DNA of 37,060 bases from NCBI GenBank assembly GCA_944385765.1, contig CALWYL010000017.1:1-37060 (forward strand), written 5' to 3'. Source of the DNA: an uncultured Oscillospiraceae bacterium (lineage in GTDB: Bacteria > Bacillota > Clostridia > Oscillospirales > Oscillospiraceae). Every line of letters starts with the position of its first letter. Position 1 is the first letter of the stretch. Below, one piece after another: positions 16,568-24,583 of the stretch. The translations under genes and the position numbers were made by a program. The notes under the pieces were generated by a model. It saw only the letters and a program-made list of their open reading frames with translations. It was not told the origin of the DNA and made no database searches.

Positions 16568-17194
16568 ATGGACGAGGCTGTAAGCAGGAACGCGGTGGAG
16601 CTGCGCGGCGCGCTGGCGGGCGCGCCGCGGTTTTCGCACATGAGCCGGGGAGAGAGGTTCTTCGTGTTCCCGGTGGAGACCAGGAGGCTCTCCGGGGTGG
16701 CGGACGTGATAAACGTGGTGGCGCGCGAGGCCCTGCTCGCCGGACTGGAGGCCGCGGAGGCCGAGCGCGTGTGCGTGAGCGGGGAGCTGCGCTCGTTCAA
16801 CAACAGGCGCGGCGAGGGGCCCAAGCTGGTGATAACCGTGTTCGCGCGGAGCCTCTCCCTGGCGGAGGGCGGGGAGGACGTGAACGACATAGCCCTGCGG
16901 GGCACGCTGTGCAAGACGCCCGTCCTGCGCGTCACGCCCATGGGGCGGGACATCTGCGACCTGATGCTGGCGGTGAACCGGCGCTGCGGGCGCTCCGACT
17001 ATCTGCCTTGTATCTGCTGGGGCATGAGGGCCAAGGAGGCAGCCCGCTGGGACGTGGGGGACGAGGTGGAGCTCTGCGGGCGCATCCAGAGCCGGCAGTA
17101 CATAAAACTGATAGACGGAGAGCCGGTGGAGAAGACCGCCTATGAGGTCTCAGCGGCGGAGGCGCGGCTGCTGGAGGGGGCCGCGGTGGTCTGA
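16568..17194 (+). CDS. Single-stranded DNA-binding protein-like, two tandem OB folds
   Basis: The 208-residue protein is made of two similar halves, each resembling the OB fold of SSB. The first (about 8-97) has ELRGALAGAPRFSH and ERVCVSGELRSFN. The second (about 106-200) has IALRGTLCKTPVLRVTPMGR, DICDLMLAVNRR, and VELCGRIQSRQY. The second half is close to canonical SSB/PriB. It lacks the acidic C-terminal tip of the main replicative SSB, so it is probably an accessory ssDNA-binding protein of the kind seen in Clostridia. GGAGG (16556-16560) lies 7 bases before ATG 16568; GTG 16562 is too close to that site. Confidence 0.8.
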   Translation: MDEAVSRNAVELRGALAGAPRFSHMSRGERFFVFPVETRRLSGVADVINVVAREALLAGLEAAEAERVCVSGELRSFNNRRGEGPKLVITVFARSLSLAEGGEDVNDIALRGTLCKTPVLRVTPMGRDICDLMLAVNRRCGRSDYLPCICWGMRAKEAARWDVGDEVELCGRIQSRQYIKLIDGEPVEKTAYEVSAAEARLLEGAAVV

Positions 17195-17244
17195 CGCCGC
17201 GCCGGCGCCGCCTCCGGGGACGGACCCCGGAACAATATGCACCA

Positions 17245-17277
17245 GCGGGAGCCCGGAGAGCGTCTCCGGGCTCCCGC
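17245..17277 (+). terminator. Perfect 15-bp hairpin after the OB-fold gene, probable terminator
   Basis: GCGGGAGCCCGGAGA (17245-17259), loop GCG, TCTCCGGGCTCCCGC (17263-17277). No T run follows, so it may be a non-canonical terminator or an mRNA 3'-end stabiliser. Confidence 0.5.
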
Positions 17278-17319
17278 AATCGTCACCCGGGCGGGCTCCA
17301 CGCACGGCGGACGGGCGTG

Positions 17320-17348
17320 TTGACAAACCGGGCGCTTTGGGCGATAAT
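17320..17348 (+). promoter_or_regulatory. Promoter of the RluA-family gene, predicting a leaderless transcript
   Basis: TTGACA (17320-17325), a 17-base spacer and GATAAT (17343-17348). A start about 7 bases after the -10 box falls at 17354-17356, only 2-4 bases before the start codon at 17358, leaving no room for a ribosome site. Confidence 0.65.
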
Positions 17349-17357
17349 TGGGGCGCT

Positions 17358-18326
17358 ATGAGAGAGCTGAACGTAAAAAAGAATGACGCGGGCCAGAGGC
17401 TGGACAGGTTTGTGGGCAAGGCGGTGCCGCTGCTGCCTGAGTCGCTGCTGCAGAAGTATATCAGGCTCAAGCGCATAAAGCTCAACGGGAAGGGGGCCAG
17501 GCGGGATGCGCGCCTCCAAGAGGGCGACGTGCTGAGCCTCTACATCAACGACGAGTTTTTTGAAAAGCCGCGGGAGGAGAACAGCTACCTGAAGGTGGGC
17601 AGGCCGCGGCTGGACATCGTCTATGAGGACGAAAACATCCTGCTGGCGGACAAGAAGCCGGGCGTGCTCTGCCACTCCGCGGGAGGCTGGGACTACAACA
17701 CGCTCATCGCCAACATCCAGGCCCACGAGTACCAGAAGGGCGAGTGGCGGCCGCGGGAGGAGAACTCCTTCGCCCCCGCGCTGTGCAACCGCATAGACCG
17801 CAACACGGGGGGCATAGTGATAGCCGCCAAGAACGCGGCGGCGCTGCGGGTGATGAACGAGAAGATAGCCGCCCGGGAGGTGGAGAAGTACTACCTCTGC
17901 GTGGTGCGCGGCCGGCCCAAGCCGGCCGAGGGGCGGCTGGAGGGCTTCATATTCAAAGACGCGGTGAAAAACCGCGTGTACGTGCGCGAGAGGCCCGAAC
18001 CGGGCGCGCGCACGGCAGTCACCTATTACCGCACGCTGGCCACGGAGGGCGGCCTCTCGCTGGTGGAGTGCCGTTTGGGCACCGGCAGGACGCACCAGAT
18101 AAGGGCGCAGATGGCGCACGCCGGCTGGCCGCTGCTGGGAGACGGAAAGTACGGCTCCGACAGCGTGAACCGGCAGCACGGGGAGGACGGGCAGCTGCTC
18201 TACTCCTACAGGCTGGATTTCGGCTTCAGGACGCCGGCCGGGGAGCTGGACTACCTGGCCGGGCGGAGTTTCCGCGTGCCACGGGTGGACTTTGTGGAAA
18301 AATATTTCCCTCTCGTTCGATTTTGA
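17358..18326 (+). CDS. RluA-family 23S rRNA/tRNA pseudouridine synthase
   Basis: The 322-residue protein has an N-terminal S4 RNA-binding domain (about 12-62: GQRLDRFVG, IRLKRIKLNGKGAR, LQEGDVLSLY). An RluA catalytic domain follows, with Asp137 in NRIDRNTGGIVIAAK; the usual motif is HRLDrxTSG, so His-to-Asn and Ser-to-Gly differences are present. The end motif GRTHQIRAQMAHAGWPLLGD is intact. It converts particular uridines in structured RNA to pseudouridine. The start at 17358 is firm because homologues begin at this residue, yet no ribosome site precedes it and the promoter sits directly before it. The exact uridine target cannot be read. Confidence 0.92.
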   Translation: MRELNVKKNDAGQRLDRFVGKAVPLLPESLLQKYIRLKRIKLNGKGARRDARLQEGDVLSLYINDEFFEKPREENSYLKVGRPRLDIVYEDENILLADKKPGVLCHSAGGWDYNTLIANIQAHEYQKGEWRPREENSFAPALCNRIDRNTGGIVIAAKNAAALRVMNEKIAAREVEKYYLCVVRGRPKPAEGRLEGFIFKDAVKNRVYVRERPEPGARTAVTYYRTLATEGGLSLVECRLGTGRTHQIRAQMAHAGWPLLGDGKYGSDSVNRQHGEDGQLLYSYRLDFGFRTPAGELDYLAGRSFRVPRVDFVEKYFPLVRF

Positions 18327-18355
18327 TTGACATTCTCCGATAATAAATGTATTAT
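18327..18355 (+). promoter_or_regulatory. Promoter of the potABCD operon
   Basis: TTGACA (18327-18332), a 17-base spacer and TATTAT (18350-18355). It begins just after the RluA stop codon and gives a leader of about 110 bases before potA. Confidence 0.85.
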
Positions 18356-18372
18356 GCACATGTAGTCTGTCA

Positions 18373-18452
18373 GGGGGCCTCTCTCCCGGGCGGCAAGGGA
18401 TTATTGTTTTTATGAGCCGTAATCATCCGTGCCGTCCGGGAGAGGGGCCCCC
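18373..18452 (+). promoter_or_regulatory. Long structured leader hairpin of the pot operon
   Basis: Bases 18373-18395 pair with 18430-18452 over 23 bp with only two G-U wobbles. The stem continues inward as GGATTATT (18398-18405) with AATCATCC (18421-18428), one mismatch, leaving a U-rich loop. It starts about 10 bases after the predicted transcription start and ends 21 bases before the potA start. The GGGGGAGG ribosome site at 18463-18470 lies outside the stem. It matches no riboswitch I know; it could be a stability element or a polyamine-responsive attenuator. Confidence 0.7.
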
Positions 18453-18473
18453 CAAGCAAAGAGGGGGAGGATA

Positions 18474-19628
18474 ATGTCCAAAGAACTGATTCGGCTGGTA
18501 GACTGCCGGATGGATTTTGACGGCGAGACCGTCCTCGATTCTATAAACATCTATTTCAATGACAGTGAATTCCTCACACTTCTGGGCCCATCGGGCTGCG
18601 GCAAGACGACGACGCTGCGCATAATTGGCGGCTTTTTGCAGCCGACGAGCGGCGACGTGCTCTTCGACGGTGTGAGGATTAATGATGTCCCGCCGCACAA
18701 GCGCAGAGTCAACACTGTATTCCAGAAGTACGCCCTCTTCCCGCATCTCAACGTGTTCGAGAACATAGCCTTCGGGCTGCGCATAGCCAAGGTGCCGGAG
18801 GCGGAGATACGCGAGCGCGTGGCGGAGATGATAGGCATCGTCTCCCTCAAGGGCTTTGAAAAGCGTAAGCCGGGCCAGCTCTCCGGCGGGCAGCAGCAGC
18901 GCGTGGCCATAGCCCGCGCGCTGGTGAACAGGCCGAAGGTGCTGCTGCTCGACGAGCCGCTGGGCGCATTGGACCTGCGGCTGCGCAAGGACATGCAGAA
19001 CGAGCTCAAGCGCATACAGCAGCAGCTGGGCATCACTTTTATATATGTTACGCACGACCAGGAGGAGGCGCTCGCCATGAGCGACACCGTGGTCGTGATG
19101 GACCGCGGGCGCATACAGCAGATAGGCACGCCGGAGGACATATACAACGAGCCGAAGAATGCCTTCGTGGCCGACTTCATCGGGGAGAGCAACATCCTCG
19201 ACGGCGTAATGAGGGCGGACTATGTGGTGGAGTTCTTCGGGCGCAAGTTCCGCTGCCTGGACAGGGGCTTCGCCAAGGACGAGCCGGTGGACGTGGTCAT
19301 CAGGCCCGAGGACGTGGACATAGTCCCCCCGGACAGCGGGCACCTCTGCGGCACGGTGACCAGCGTGACCTTCAAGGGCGTGCACTACGACACCATAGTG
19401 GATTTCCGGGGCTTCAAGTGGCTGATACAGACCACGGACCTGCACCAGCCGGGGGAGTACATCGGCATAAAGCTCACGCCCAATGACATACACGTGATGA
19501 AGAAGAGCGTCTACTCCGGCATGTTCGGCGACTACAGCTCCTACAGCGCGGAGTACGACGAGATAAACGACCCCGACGCGGTCATAGGAGGGGAGGAGTC
19601 CCCCGAGGAGGCGCTCAATGAAGAGTAG
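18474..19628 (+). CDS. potA: Spermidine/putrescine ABC transporter ATP-binding protein
   Basis: The 384-residue protein has an ABC ATPase domain followed by a TOBE-type C-terminal domain, the usual PotA layout. Visible are Walker [11 protein letters not shown] (about 38-47), the Q-loop segment, the signature [14 protein letters not shown], Walker [17 protein letters not shown] and the switch histidine in [11 protein letters not shown]. It drives uptake of polyamines through PotB and PotC. ATG 18474 is preceded by GGGGGAGG. Its end overlaps potB by 11 bases. Other polyamine-like or organic-cation substrates are possible for this family. Confidence 0.93.
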   Translation: MSKELIRLVDCRMDFDGETVLDSINIYFNDSEFLTLLGPSGCGKTTTLRIIGGFLQPTSGDVLFDGVRINDVPPHKRRVNTVFQKYALFPHLNVFENIAFGLRIAKVPEAEIRERVAEMIGIVSLKGFEKRKPGQLSGGQQQRVAIARALVNRPKVLLLDEPLGALDLRLRKDMQNELKRIQQQLGITFIYVTHDQEEALAMSDTVVVMDRGRIQQIGTPEDIYNEPKNAFVADFIGESNILDGVMRADYVVEFFGRKFRCLDRGFAKDEPVDVVIRPEDVDIVPPDSGHLCGTVTSVTFKGVHYDTIVDFRGFKWLIQTTDLHQPGEYIGIKLTPNDIHVMKKSVYSGMFGDYSSYSAEYDEINDPDAVIGGEESPEEALNEE

Positions 19629-20424
19629 GTTCCTCGCCGGGCCCTACATCGCCTGGATGGCCATCTTCACGGTGGTCCCCCTGGGGATGGTGGTCTATTT
19701 CGCCTTCACGGACAACTCCGGGGCCTTCACCTTTGCAAACCTGACCTACGCCTGGGAGTACTGGCCGGTGCTGCTGCGCTCGGTGTGGTACGCCGTGGCC
19801 GCCTGCCTAATCTGCCTCGTGGTGGGCTACCCCGTGGCGTATGTGATAGCGCAGTCCACCGCCAGCGTACAGCGCGTGCTGTACCTGCTGGTGACGCTGC
19901 CCATGTGCATGAGCTTTTTGCTGCGCACCCTGGCCTGGGTGGCCCTGCTGCGCGACACCGGGCTCATAAACAGCTTCCTCGGCCTGTTCGGCATCGGGCC
20001 GGCGCCGCTGATAAGGAATTCCGGCAGCGTAATAATGGGCATGGTCTACAACTACCTGCCCTACATGATAATGCCCCTGTACACCGTCATCGCCAAGCTG
20101 GACCCGCGGCTCATAGAGGCCGCGCAGGACCTCGGCTGCGGCAGCTTCCAGACCTTCCGCCGGGTGGTGCTGCCGCTGAGCGTGCCCGGCATAGTCTCCG
20201 GCATCACCATGGTGTTTGTCCCCGCCGTGAGCACCTTCTACATCTCGCAGAAGCTGGGCGGCACGGAGGACATCATGATAGGCGACATCATAGAGCGCCA
20301 GTTCAAGGGCAACCTCAACCAGAACCTGGGCGCGGCCATGAGCCTCATACTCATGGTGCTGGTGTTCATCAGCATCGGGCTCATGAACCGCTTTACGGAC
20401 GACGAGGAGGTGGCCACGATATGA
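19618..20424 (+). CDS. potB: Spermidine/putrescine ABC transporter permease
   Basis: The 268-residue protein has six membrane segments and the ABC permease loop that docks on PotA ([20 protein letters not shown]). The N terminus ([20 protein letters not shown]) is typical of PotB. It starts inside the end of potA (11-base overlap) and its stop overlaps the potC start by four bases (ATGA), so the three are translated together. Confidence 0.92.
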   Translation: MKSRFLAGPYIAWMAIFTVVPLGMVVYFAFTDNSGAFTFANLTYAWEYWPVLLRSVWYAVAACLICLVVGYPVAYVIAQSTASVQRVLYLLVTLPMCMSFLLRTLAWVALLRDTGLINSFLGLFGIGPAPLIRNSGSVIMGMVYNYLPYMIMPLYTVIAKLDPRLIEAAQDLGCGSFQTFRRVVLPLSVPGIVSGITMVFVPAVSTFYISQKLGGTEDIMIGDIIERQFKGNLNQNLGAAMSLILMVLVFISIGLMNRFTDDEEVATI

Positions 20425-21233
20425 GGCGGCTGGGCAAAATCTGGACCTTTATCGTCTACCTGTTCCTCTACGCGCCGATGATTGTGCTCTTTGTGGGCTC
20501 CTTCAACAACGGCAAGGACCTGAGCGAGTTCGAGGGCTTCACCCTGGCGAACTACGCGGACCTCTTCCGGGACAGCCACTCCCTGGGATTGCTGCTCAAC
20601 AGCGTCATCCTGGGCCTGGCCAGCGCCGCGCTGGCCACGTTGCTGGGCACGGTGGCCGCCCTGGGCATACACTCCCTGCGCGGGCGCATCCGCTCCCTGG
20701 TGATGACGCTGACCAACATACCGCTGGTGAACCCGGAGATAGTCACCGGTATCAGCCTCTCGCTGCTCTTTGTCTTTATCGGCCGCTACATGCTGGGGAC
20801 GGAGAACATACTGGGCTTCGGCACGCTGCTCATAGCGCATGTCACCTTCAACCTGCCCTATGTGATACTCTCCGTCATGCCCAAGCTGCGGCAGACGGAC
20901 CCCTCGCTGATGGACGCGGCCCAGGACCTGGGCTGCACGCCGCTGAAGGGCTTTTTCAAGGTGCTGCTGCCGCAGCTGCTGCCGGGCATCATCTCCGGGG
21001 CCATCATGGCCTTCACCATGAGCCTGGACGACTTCGTGATAAGCTATTTCACCTACTCCTCGAAGTTCGTCACGCTGCCGGTGGAGATATACACCTACAC
21101 GCGCAAGCAGATACCGCCGATGTTCTACTCCATGTTCACACTGATGTTCTTCCTCATCCTCTTCGTGATGATAGGCATGAACATAGTGCAGGCGAGGGAC
21201 GAGGATAGGCGGAAAAAACACATAAAAGCTTGA
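20421..21233 (+). CDS. potC: Spermidine/putrescine ABC transporter permease
   Basis: The 270-residue second permease has six membrane segments, the docking loop LMDAAQDLGCTPLKGFFKVL and the PotC-like segment FTMSLDDFVISYF. It pairs with PotB to form the membrane channel. ATG 20421 overlaps the potB stop. The potD gene follows after 16 bases. Confidence 0.93.
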   Translation: MRRLGKIWTFIVYLFLYAPMIVLFVGSFNNGKDLSEFEGFTLANYADLFRDSHSLGLLLNSVILGLASAALATLLGTVAALGIHSLRGRIRSLVMTLTNIPLVNPEIVTGISLSLLFVFIGRYMLGTENILGFGTLLIAHVTFNLPYVILSVMPKLRQTDPSLMDAAQDLGCTPLKGFFKVLLPQLLPGIISGAIMAFTMSLDDFVISYFTYSSKFVTLPVEIYTYTRKQIPPMFYSMFTLMFFLILFVMIGMNIVQARDEDRRKKHIKA

Positions 21234-21249
21234 AAGGGGACATAATCCA

Positions 21250-22347
21250 ATGAAAAAGGTCGTATCTGTTGTACTTGTATTTGTCCTGGCCTTCTCCCTG
21301 GCCGCGCTGAGCGGCTGCGGGAGCAGTGACCAGGTGACGCTGAACGTCTACAACTGGGGCATAAACATAGCCGACGGCCCCGAGGGCGGCGTGGACTATA
21401 TCGACGTCGTGGAGAAGTTCATGGAGAAATACCCCGATATCCATGTCAACTACACCACCTATGAGGACAACGAGAGCCTCTACACCAGGCTGAAGAACGG
21501 CGGCGTGAGCTATGACGTGATAATCCCCAGCGACTACATGATAGCCCGCATGATCCGCGAGGACATGCTGCTGCCGCTGGACTTTGAGAACATCCCCAAC
21601 TACGAGCTGGTGGACGAGCAGTTCAAAAACCAGCCCTATGACCCGGAGAACCAGTACTCCGTGCCCTACACCTGGGGCACCGTGGGCATAATCTACAACA
21701 CCAAGTATGTGGACGAGGCCGACATCGGCGGCTGGGACCTGCTGTGGAACGAGAGGTACGCCGGCAAGATACTCATGTTCTCCAACCCGCGCGACGCCTT
21801 CGCCATCGCCCAGGCCAGGCTCGGCTACAGCTTCAACACCGAGGACCCCGACGAGCTGCAGGCGGCGGCCGACCTGCTGATGGAGCAGAAGCCCCTGGTG
21901 CAGCAGTACGTCATGGACCAGATATACGACGCAATGGGCAATGAGGAGGCCTGGATCGCCCCCTATTACGCCGGCGACTGCATGCTGATGATGCAGGACA
22001 ACCCCGACCTCGCCTTCTACCTGCCCGAGGAGGAGAGCTTCAACACCTTCATTGACGCCATGTGCATACCCAGCTGCGCCGAGAACAAGGCCGAGGCCGA
22101 GCTCTTCATCAACTTCATCTGCGAGCCGGAGATAAGCGGCGGCAACATGGACTACATCGGCTATGGCACGCCCGTGAGCGCGGCCAAAGAGTACATGGAC
22201 CCCGAGATGGCCGCCAGCGAGATAGCCTATCCGGACGCGGAGACCCTGGAGCGGGGCGAGGCCTTCGGGGCGCTGAGCGACGAGGCCCAGAAGCTGATGG
22301 ATAACCTCTTCGACGAGGTCAAGGCCGGGCTGGATATGGCGGGCTGA
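21250..22347 (+). CDS. potD: Spermidine/putrescine-binding lipoprotein
   Basis: The 365-residue lipoprotein has a hydrophobic signal ending in a lipobox around LSGC, so Cys23 is the probable lipidation site. The mature protein has the PotD/PotF fold landmarks: LNVYNWGINI near the start, YDVIIPSDYMIARM, and YSVPYTWGTVGIIYNTKYV. The binding pocket of this family uses acidic and aromatic residues that appear conserved here (for example WIAPYYAGDCMLM). It delivers polyamine to PotABC. A weak AAGGGG site lies before ATG 21250. It is the last gene of the operon. Confidence 0.93.
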   Translation: MKKVVSVVLVFVLAFSLAALSGCGSSDQVTLNVYNWGINIADGPEGGVDYIDVVEKFMEKYPDIHVNYTTYEDNESLYTRLKNGGVSYDVIIPSDYMIARMIREDMLLPLDFENIPNYELVDEQFKNQPYDPENQYSVPYTWGTVGIIYNTKYVDEADIGGWDLLWNERYAGKILMFSNPRDAFAIAQARLGYSFNTEDPDELQAAADLLMEQKPLVQQYVMDQIYDAMGNEEAWIAPYYAGDCMLMMQDNPDLAFYLPEEESFNTFIDAMCIPSCAENKAEAELFINFICEPEISGGNMDYIGYGTPVSAAKEYMDPEMAASEIAYPDAETLERGEAFGALSDEAQKLMDNLFDEVKAGLDMAG

Positions 22348-22387
22348 GCCCCGGGGCGTGTGCGGCGCGGAATGTTATAAAAAGCTG

Positions 22388-22416
22388 TTGACAAGGGGCG
22401 ATATATCAATTATAAT
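22388..22416 (+). promoter_or_regulatory. Promoter of DUF177-rpmF
   Basis: TTGACA (22388-22393), a 17-base spacer and TATAAT (22411-22416): a full consensus sigma-A promoter, the strongest in the window. Confidence 0.92.
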
Positions 22417-22448
22417 ACCAAGGCGGCTGTTCGGGAGGGGTGGTTGAT

Positions 22449-22937
22449 ATGCTCGATCTGAGAGATGTAATCTCCGTCCCGGGAGCGAAGCTGCCCTTCG
22501 AGTGTGTGCTCGACGGGGAGCGGCTGGCCGCGCCCTATGTCATAGGCTTTGACGCGCCCGTGAGCGCGCGGGGCGAGGTGGCGAACACCGCGGGGGCCCT
22601 CTGGGTGAGGGCGGGCATAGACGCCGCCATGGAGTGCCGCTGCGACCGCTGTGCCAGGAGCTACCACCGGACAAAGCACCTGGACGTGTCCGTCCCGCTG
22701 GTGCAGGCCGAGGACACCGACGAGGCCGAGGCTTTCTGCCTTGAGGGGGAGACGCTGGACATAGCGGACCTGCTGGAGACGGTGTTCATCCTCAACATGG
22801 ACACCAAGAGCCTGTGCAGGGACGACTGCAAGGGCCTGTGCCCCCGGTGCGGCAAGGACCTGAACGAGGGGCCCTGCCAGTGCCGGAGTGAAATCGATCC
22901 AAGATTAGCTGTGTTGGAGCAGCTTTTGGATAAATAA
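22449..22937 (+). CDS. DUF177 (YceD-like) protein
   Basis: The 162-residue protein belongs to the DUF177/YceD family, nearly always encoded directly before rpmF and linked to 23S rRNA or ribosome metabolism. Cysteine pairs CRCDRC (about 60-66) and the C-terminal CRDDCKGLCPRCGKDL with CQC suggest zinc binding. ATG 22449 has GGGAGGGG 8 bases upstream; GTG 22440 is too close to it. Precise biochemical role is not known. Confidence 0.9.
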   Translation: MLDLRDVISVPGAKLPFECVLDGERLAAPYVIGFDAPVSARGEVANTAGALWVRAGIDAAMECRCDRCARSYHRTKHLDVSVPLVQAEDTDEAEAFCLEGETLDIADLLETVFILNMDTKSLCRDDCKGLCPRCGKDLNEGPCQCRSEIDPRLAVLEQLLDK

Positions 22938-22991
22938 TTATTTTCTATCAACAGAGCTGCTCAACGACAGCCGTCTGTGGGAGGTGTAACA

Positions 22992-23180
22992 ATGGCAGTA
23001 CCGAAGAGTAAAGTTTCCAGCCAGAGGCGCAACAAGAGGCGCTCTTCCGTCTGGAAGCTCGAGGCCCCCAGCATAGTCAAGTGCCAGAACTGTGGCGCTT
23101 ACCATCTGCCCCACCGCGTCTGCAAGGCCTGCGGCCAGTACAACGGGCGCCAGGTCCTCGCCGTCGAGGAGAGCAAGTAA
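22992..23180 (+). CDS. rpmF: Ribosomal protein L32
   Basis: The 62-residue protein starts AVPKSKVSSQRRNKRRS, the conserved L32 N terminus, and has a zinc-ribbon pair CQNC (about 31-34) and CKAC (about 47-50). It is therefore a C+ (zinc-containing) form. GGAGGTG precedes ATG 22992. It is co-transcribed with the DUF177 gene and followed by a terminator at 23196-23228. Confidence 0.97.
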   Translation: MAVPKSKVSSQRRNKRRSSVWKLEAPSIVKCQNCGAYHLPHRVCKACGQYNGRQVLAVEESK

Positions 23181-23195
23181 AAACTGCAACGCAGA

Positions 23196-23228
23196 GAAGG
23201 GAAGGCGCCAGGCCTTTCCTTCTTTTGC
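23196..23228 (+). terminator. Intrinsic terminator or attenuator after rpmF
   Basis: GAAGGGAAGGC (23196-23206) pairs with GCCTTTCCTTC (23212-23222) with one G-U pair, followed by TTTT. The DUF512 gene starts only 16 bases later, so some readthrough into it is likely. Confidence 0.7.
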
Positions 23229-23243
23229 TTATGGGGGTAAACC

Positions 23244-24557
23244 ATGCTCAACACCATAACGAACATAGACGCCGGCAGCCCGCTGGAGGGCCGCGCCCGC
23301 GTGGGGGACACGCTCGTCTCCATCAACGGACATGAGGTGGAGGACGTGCTCGACTACCGCTACTGGAGCTACGAGCCGCGCCTGGCGCTGGTGCTGAAGA
23401 GCGCGGAGAGCGGCCGGGAGTACAGCGTAAAGGTGAAAAAGGGCGAGGGCGAGGACCTGGGGCTGGACTTCGAGGAGTATCTGATGGACAGGCCCTGGGG
23501 CTGCTCGAACCGCTGCAAGTTCTGCTTCATCGACCAGCTGCCCAAGGGGCTGCGCAAGACGCTCTACTTCAAGGACGACGACGCCCGGCTGAGCTTCCTC
23601 ACGGGCAGCTACATCACCCTCACCAACCTCTCCGAGCGGGAGATGGAGCGCATCTGCGCGCTGAGGATAAGCCCCATAAACGTCTCCGTCCACGCCACGG
23701 ACCCCCGGCTGCGCGCCGAGCTGATGGGCAACCCCAGGGCGGCGGACATAATGGGGCCGCTGCGGCGCCTGGCGGCGGCGGGCATAGTCATGGACTGCCA
23801 GATAGTCTGCTGCCCGGGCTATAACGACCGCGAACAGCTCTCGCGCTCCATGCGCGAGCTCGCGGAGCTTCACCCGGCGGTGAACAGCGTGTCCATAGTC
23901 CCCGTGGGGCTGACGAAGCACCGCGAGGGGCTCGCGCCGCTCAGGCCCTTTGACCGGGAGGCGGCCTGCGAGACCATAGACAGAGTGGAGGCCTACGCCG
24001 CGGAGTGCCTGGAGCGGCGGGGCAGCCGCATATTCTGGTGCTCGGACGAGCTGTACCTGAAGGCGGGGCGCGAAGTACCCCCGGACGAGTACTACGAGGA
24101 GTACAGCCAGCTGGAGAACGGGGTGGGGCTGATGCGCCTGCTGGAGACGGAGTTCCTCTCCGCGCTCGCCCTCGTGGGGCCGGACGAGGGGGAGGGCGGG
24201 AGCTTCACCATAGCCACGGGCGTGGCGGCGGCTCCGCTGCTGGAAAAACTTTTACAGACTGCTCATAAAAAATGTGGTAAAATAGACGGAAAGGTCCGGG
24301 CCATAGTGAACGACTTCTTCGGCCACACGATAGACGTGGCCGGCCTGGTCACCGGCGGCGACCTCATACGCCAGCTGAGGGGACAGGAGCTGGGCGGCCG
24401 GGTGCTCATACCGCACACCATGCTGCGCCACGGCGAGGGCGTATTCCTGGACGACGTGACGCTCGAGCAGGCCGCGGAGGCACTGGGCGTGCCGGTGGAG
24501 CCCATAGGCGGCTCCGGGGGCGAGCTGCTGGACGCTATGCTCGGCATAAAATACTGA
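23244..24557 (+). CDS. DUF512 radical SAM protein with PDZ-like N terminus
   Basis: A 437-residue protein. Residues about 1-70 form a PDZ-like domain (GRARVGDTLVSINGHEVED). The radical SAM cysteines follow as Cys87-X3-Cys91-X2-Cys94 (WGCSNRCKFCFIDQLPKG), then the conserved YFKDDDARLSFLTGSYITL segment. The C-terminal half matches DUF512. The family is widespread in Clostridia and cyanobacteria and its reaction is not known. The gene sits directly before der here, a common arrangement. A GGGGGT site precedes ATG 23244. Confidence 0.92.
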   Translation: MLNTITNIDAGSPLEGRARVGDTLVSINGHEVEDVLDYRYWSYEPRLALVLKSAESGREYSVKVKKGEGEDLGLDFEEYLMDRPWGCSNRCKFCFIDQLPKGLRKTLYFKDDDARLSFLTGSYITLTNLSEREMERICALRISPINVSVHATDPRLRAELMGNPRAADIMGPLRRLAAAGIVMDCQIVCCPGYNDREQLSRSMRELAELHPAVNSVSIVPVGLTKHREGLAPLRPFDREAACETIDRVEAYAAECLERRGSRIFWCSDELYLKAGREVPPDEYYEEYSQLENGVGLMRLLETEFLSALALVGPDEGEGGSFTIATGVAAAPLLEKLLQTAHKKCGKIDGKVRAIVNDFFGHTIDVAGLVTGGDLIRQLRGQELGGRVLIPHTMLRHGEGVFLDDVTLEQAAEALGVPVEPIGGSGGELLDAMLGIKY

Positions 24558-24583
24558 AATGGATTGAAAGGAGGCCGGTCGGC

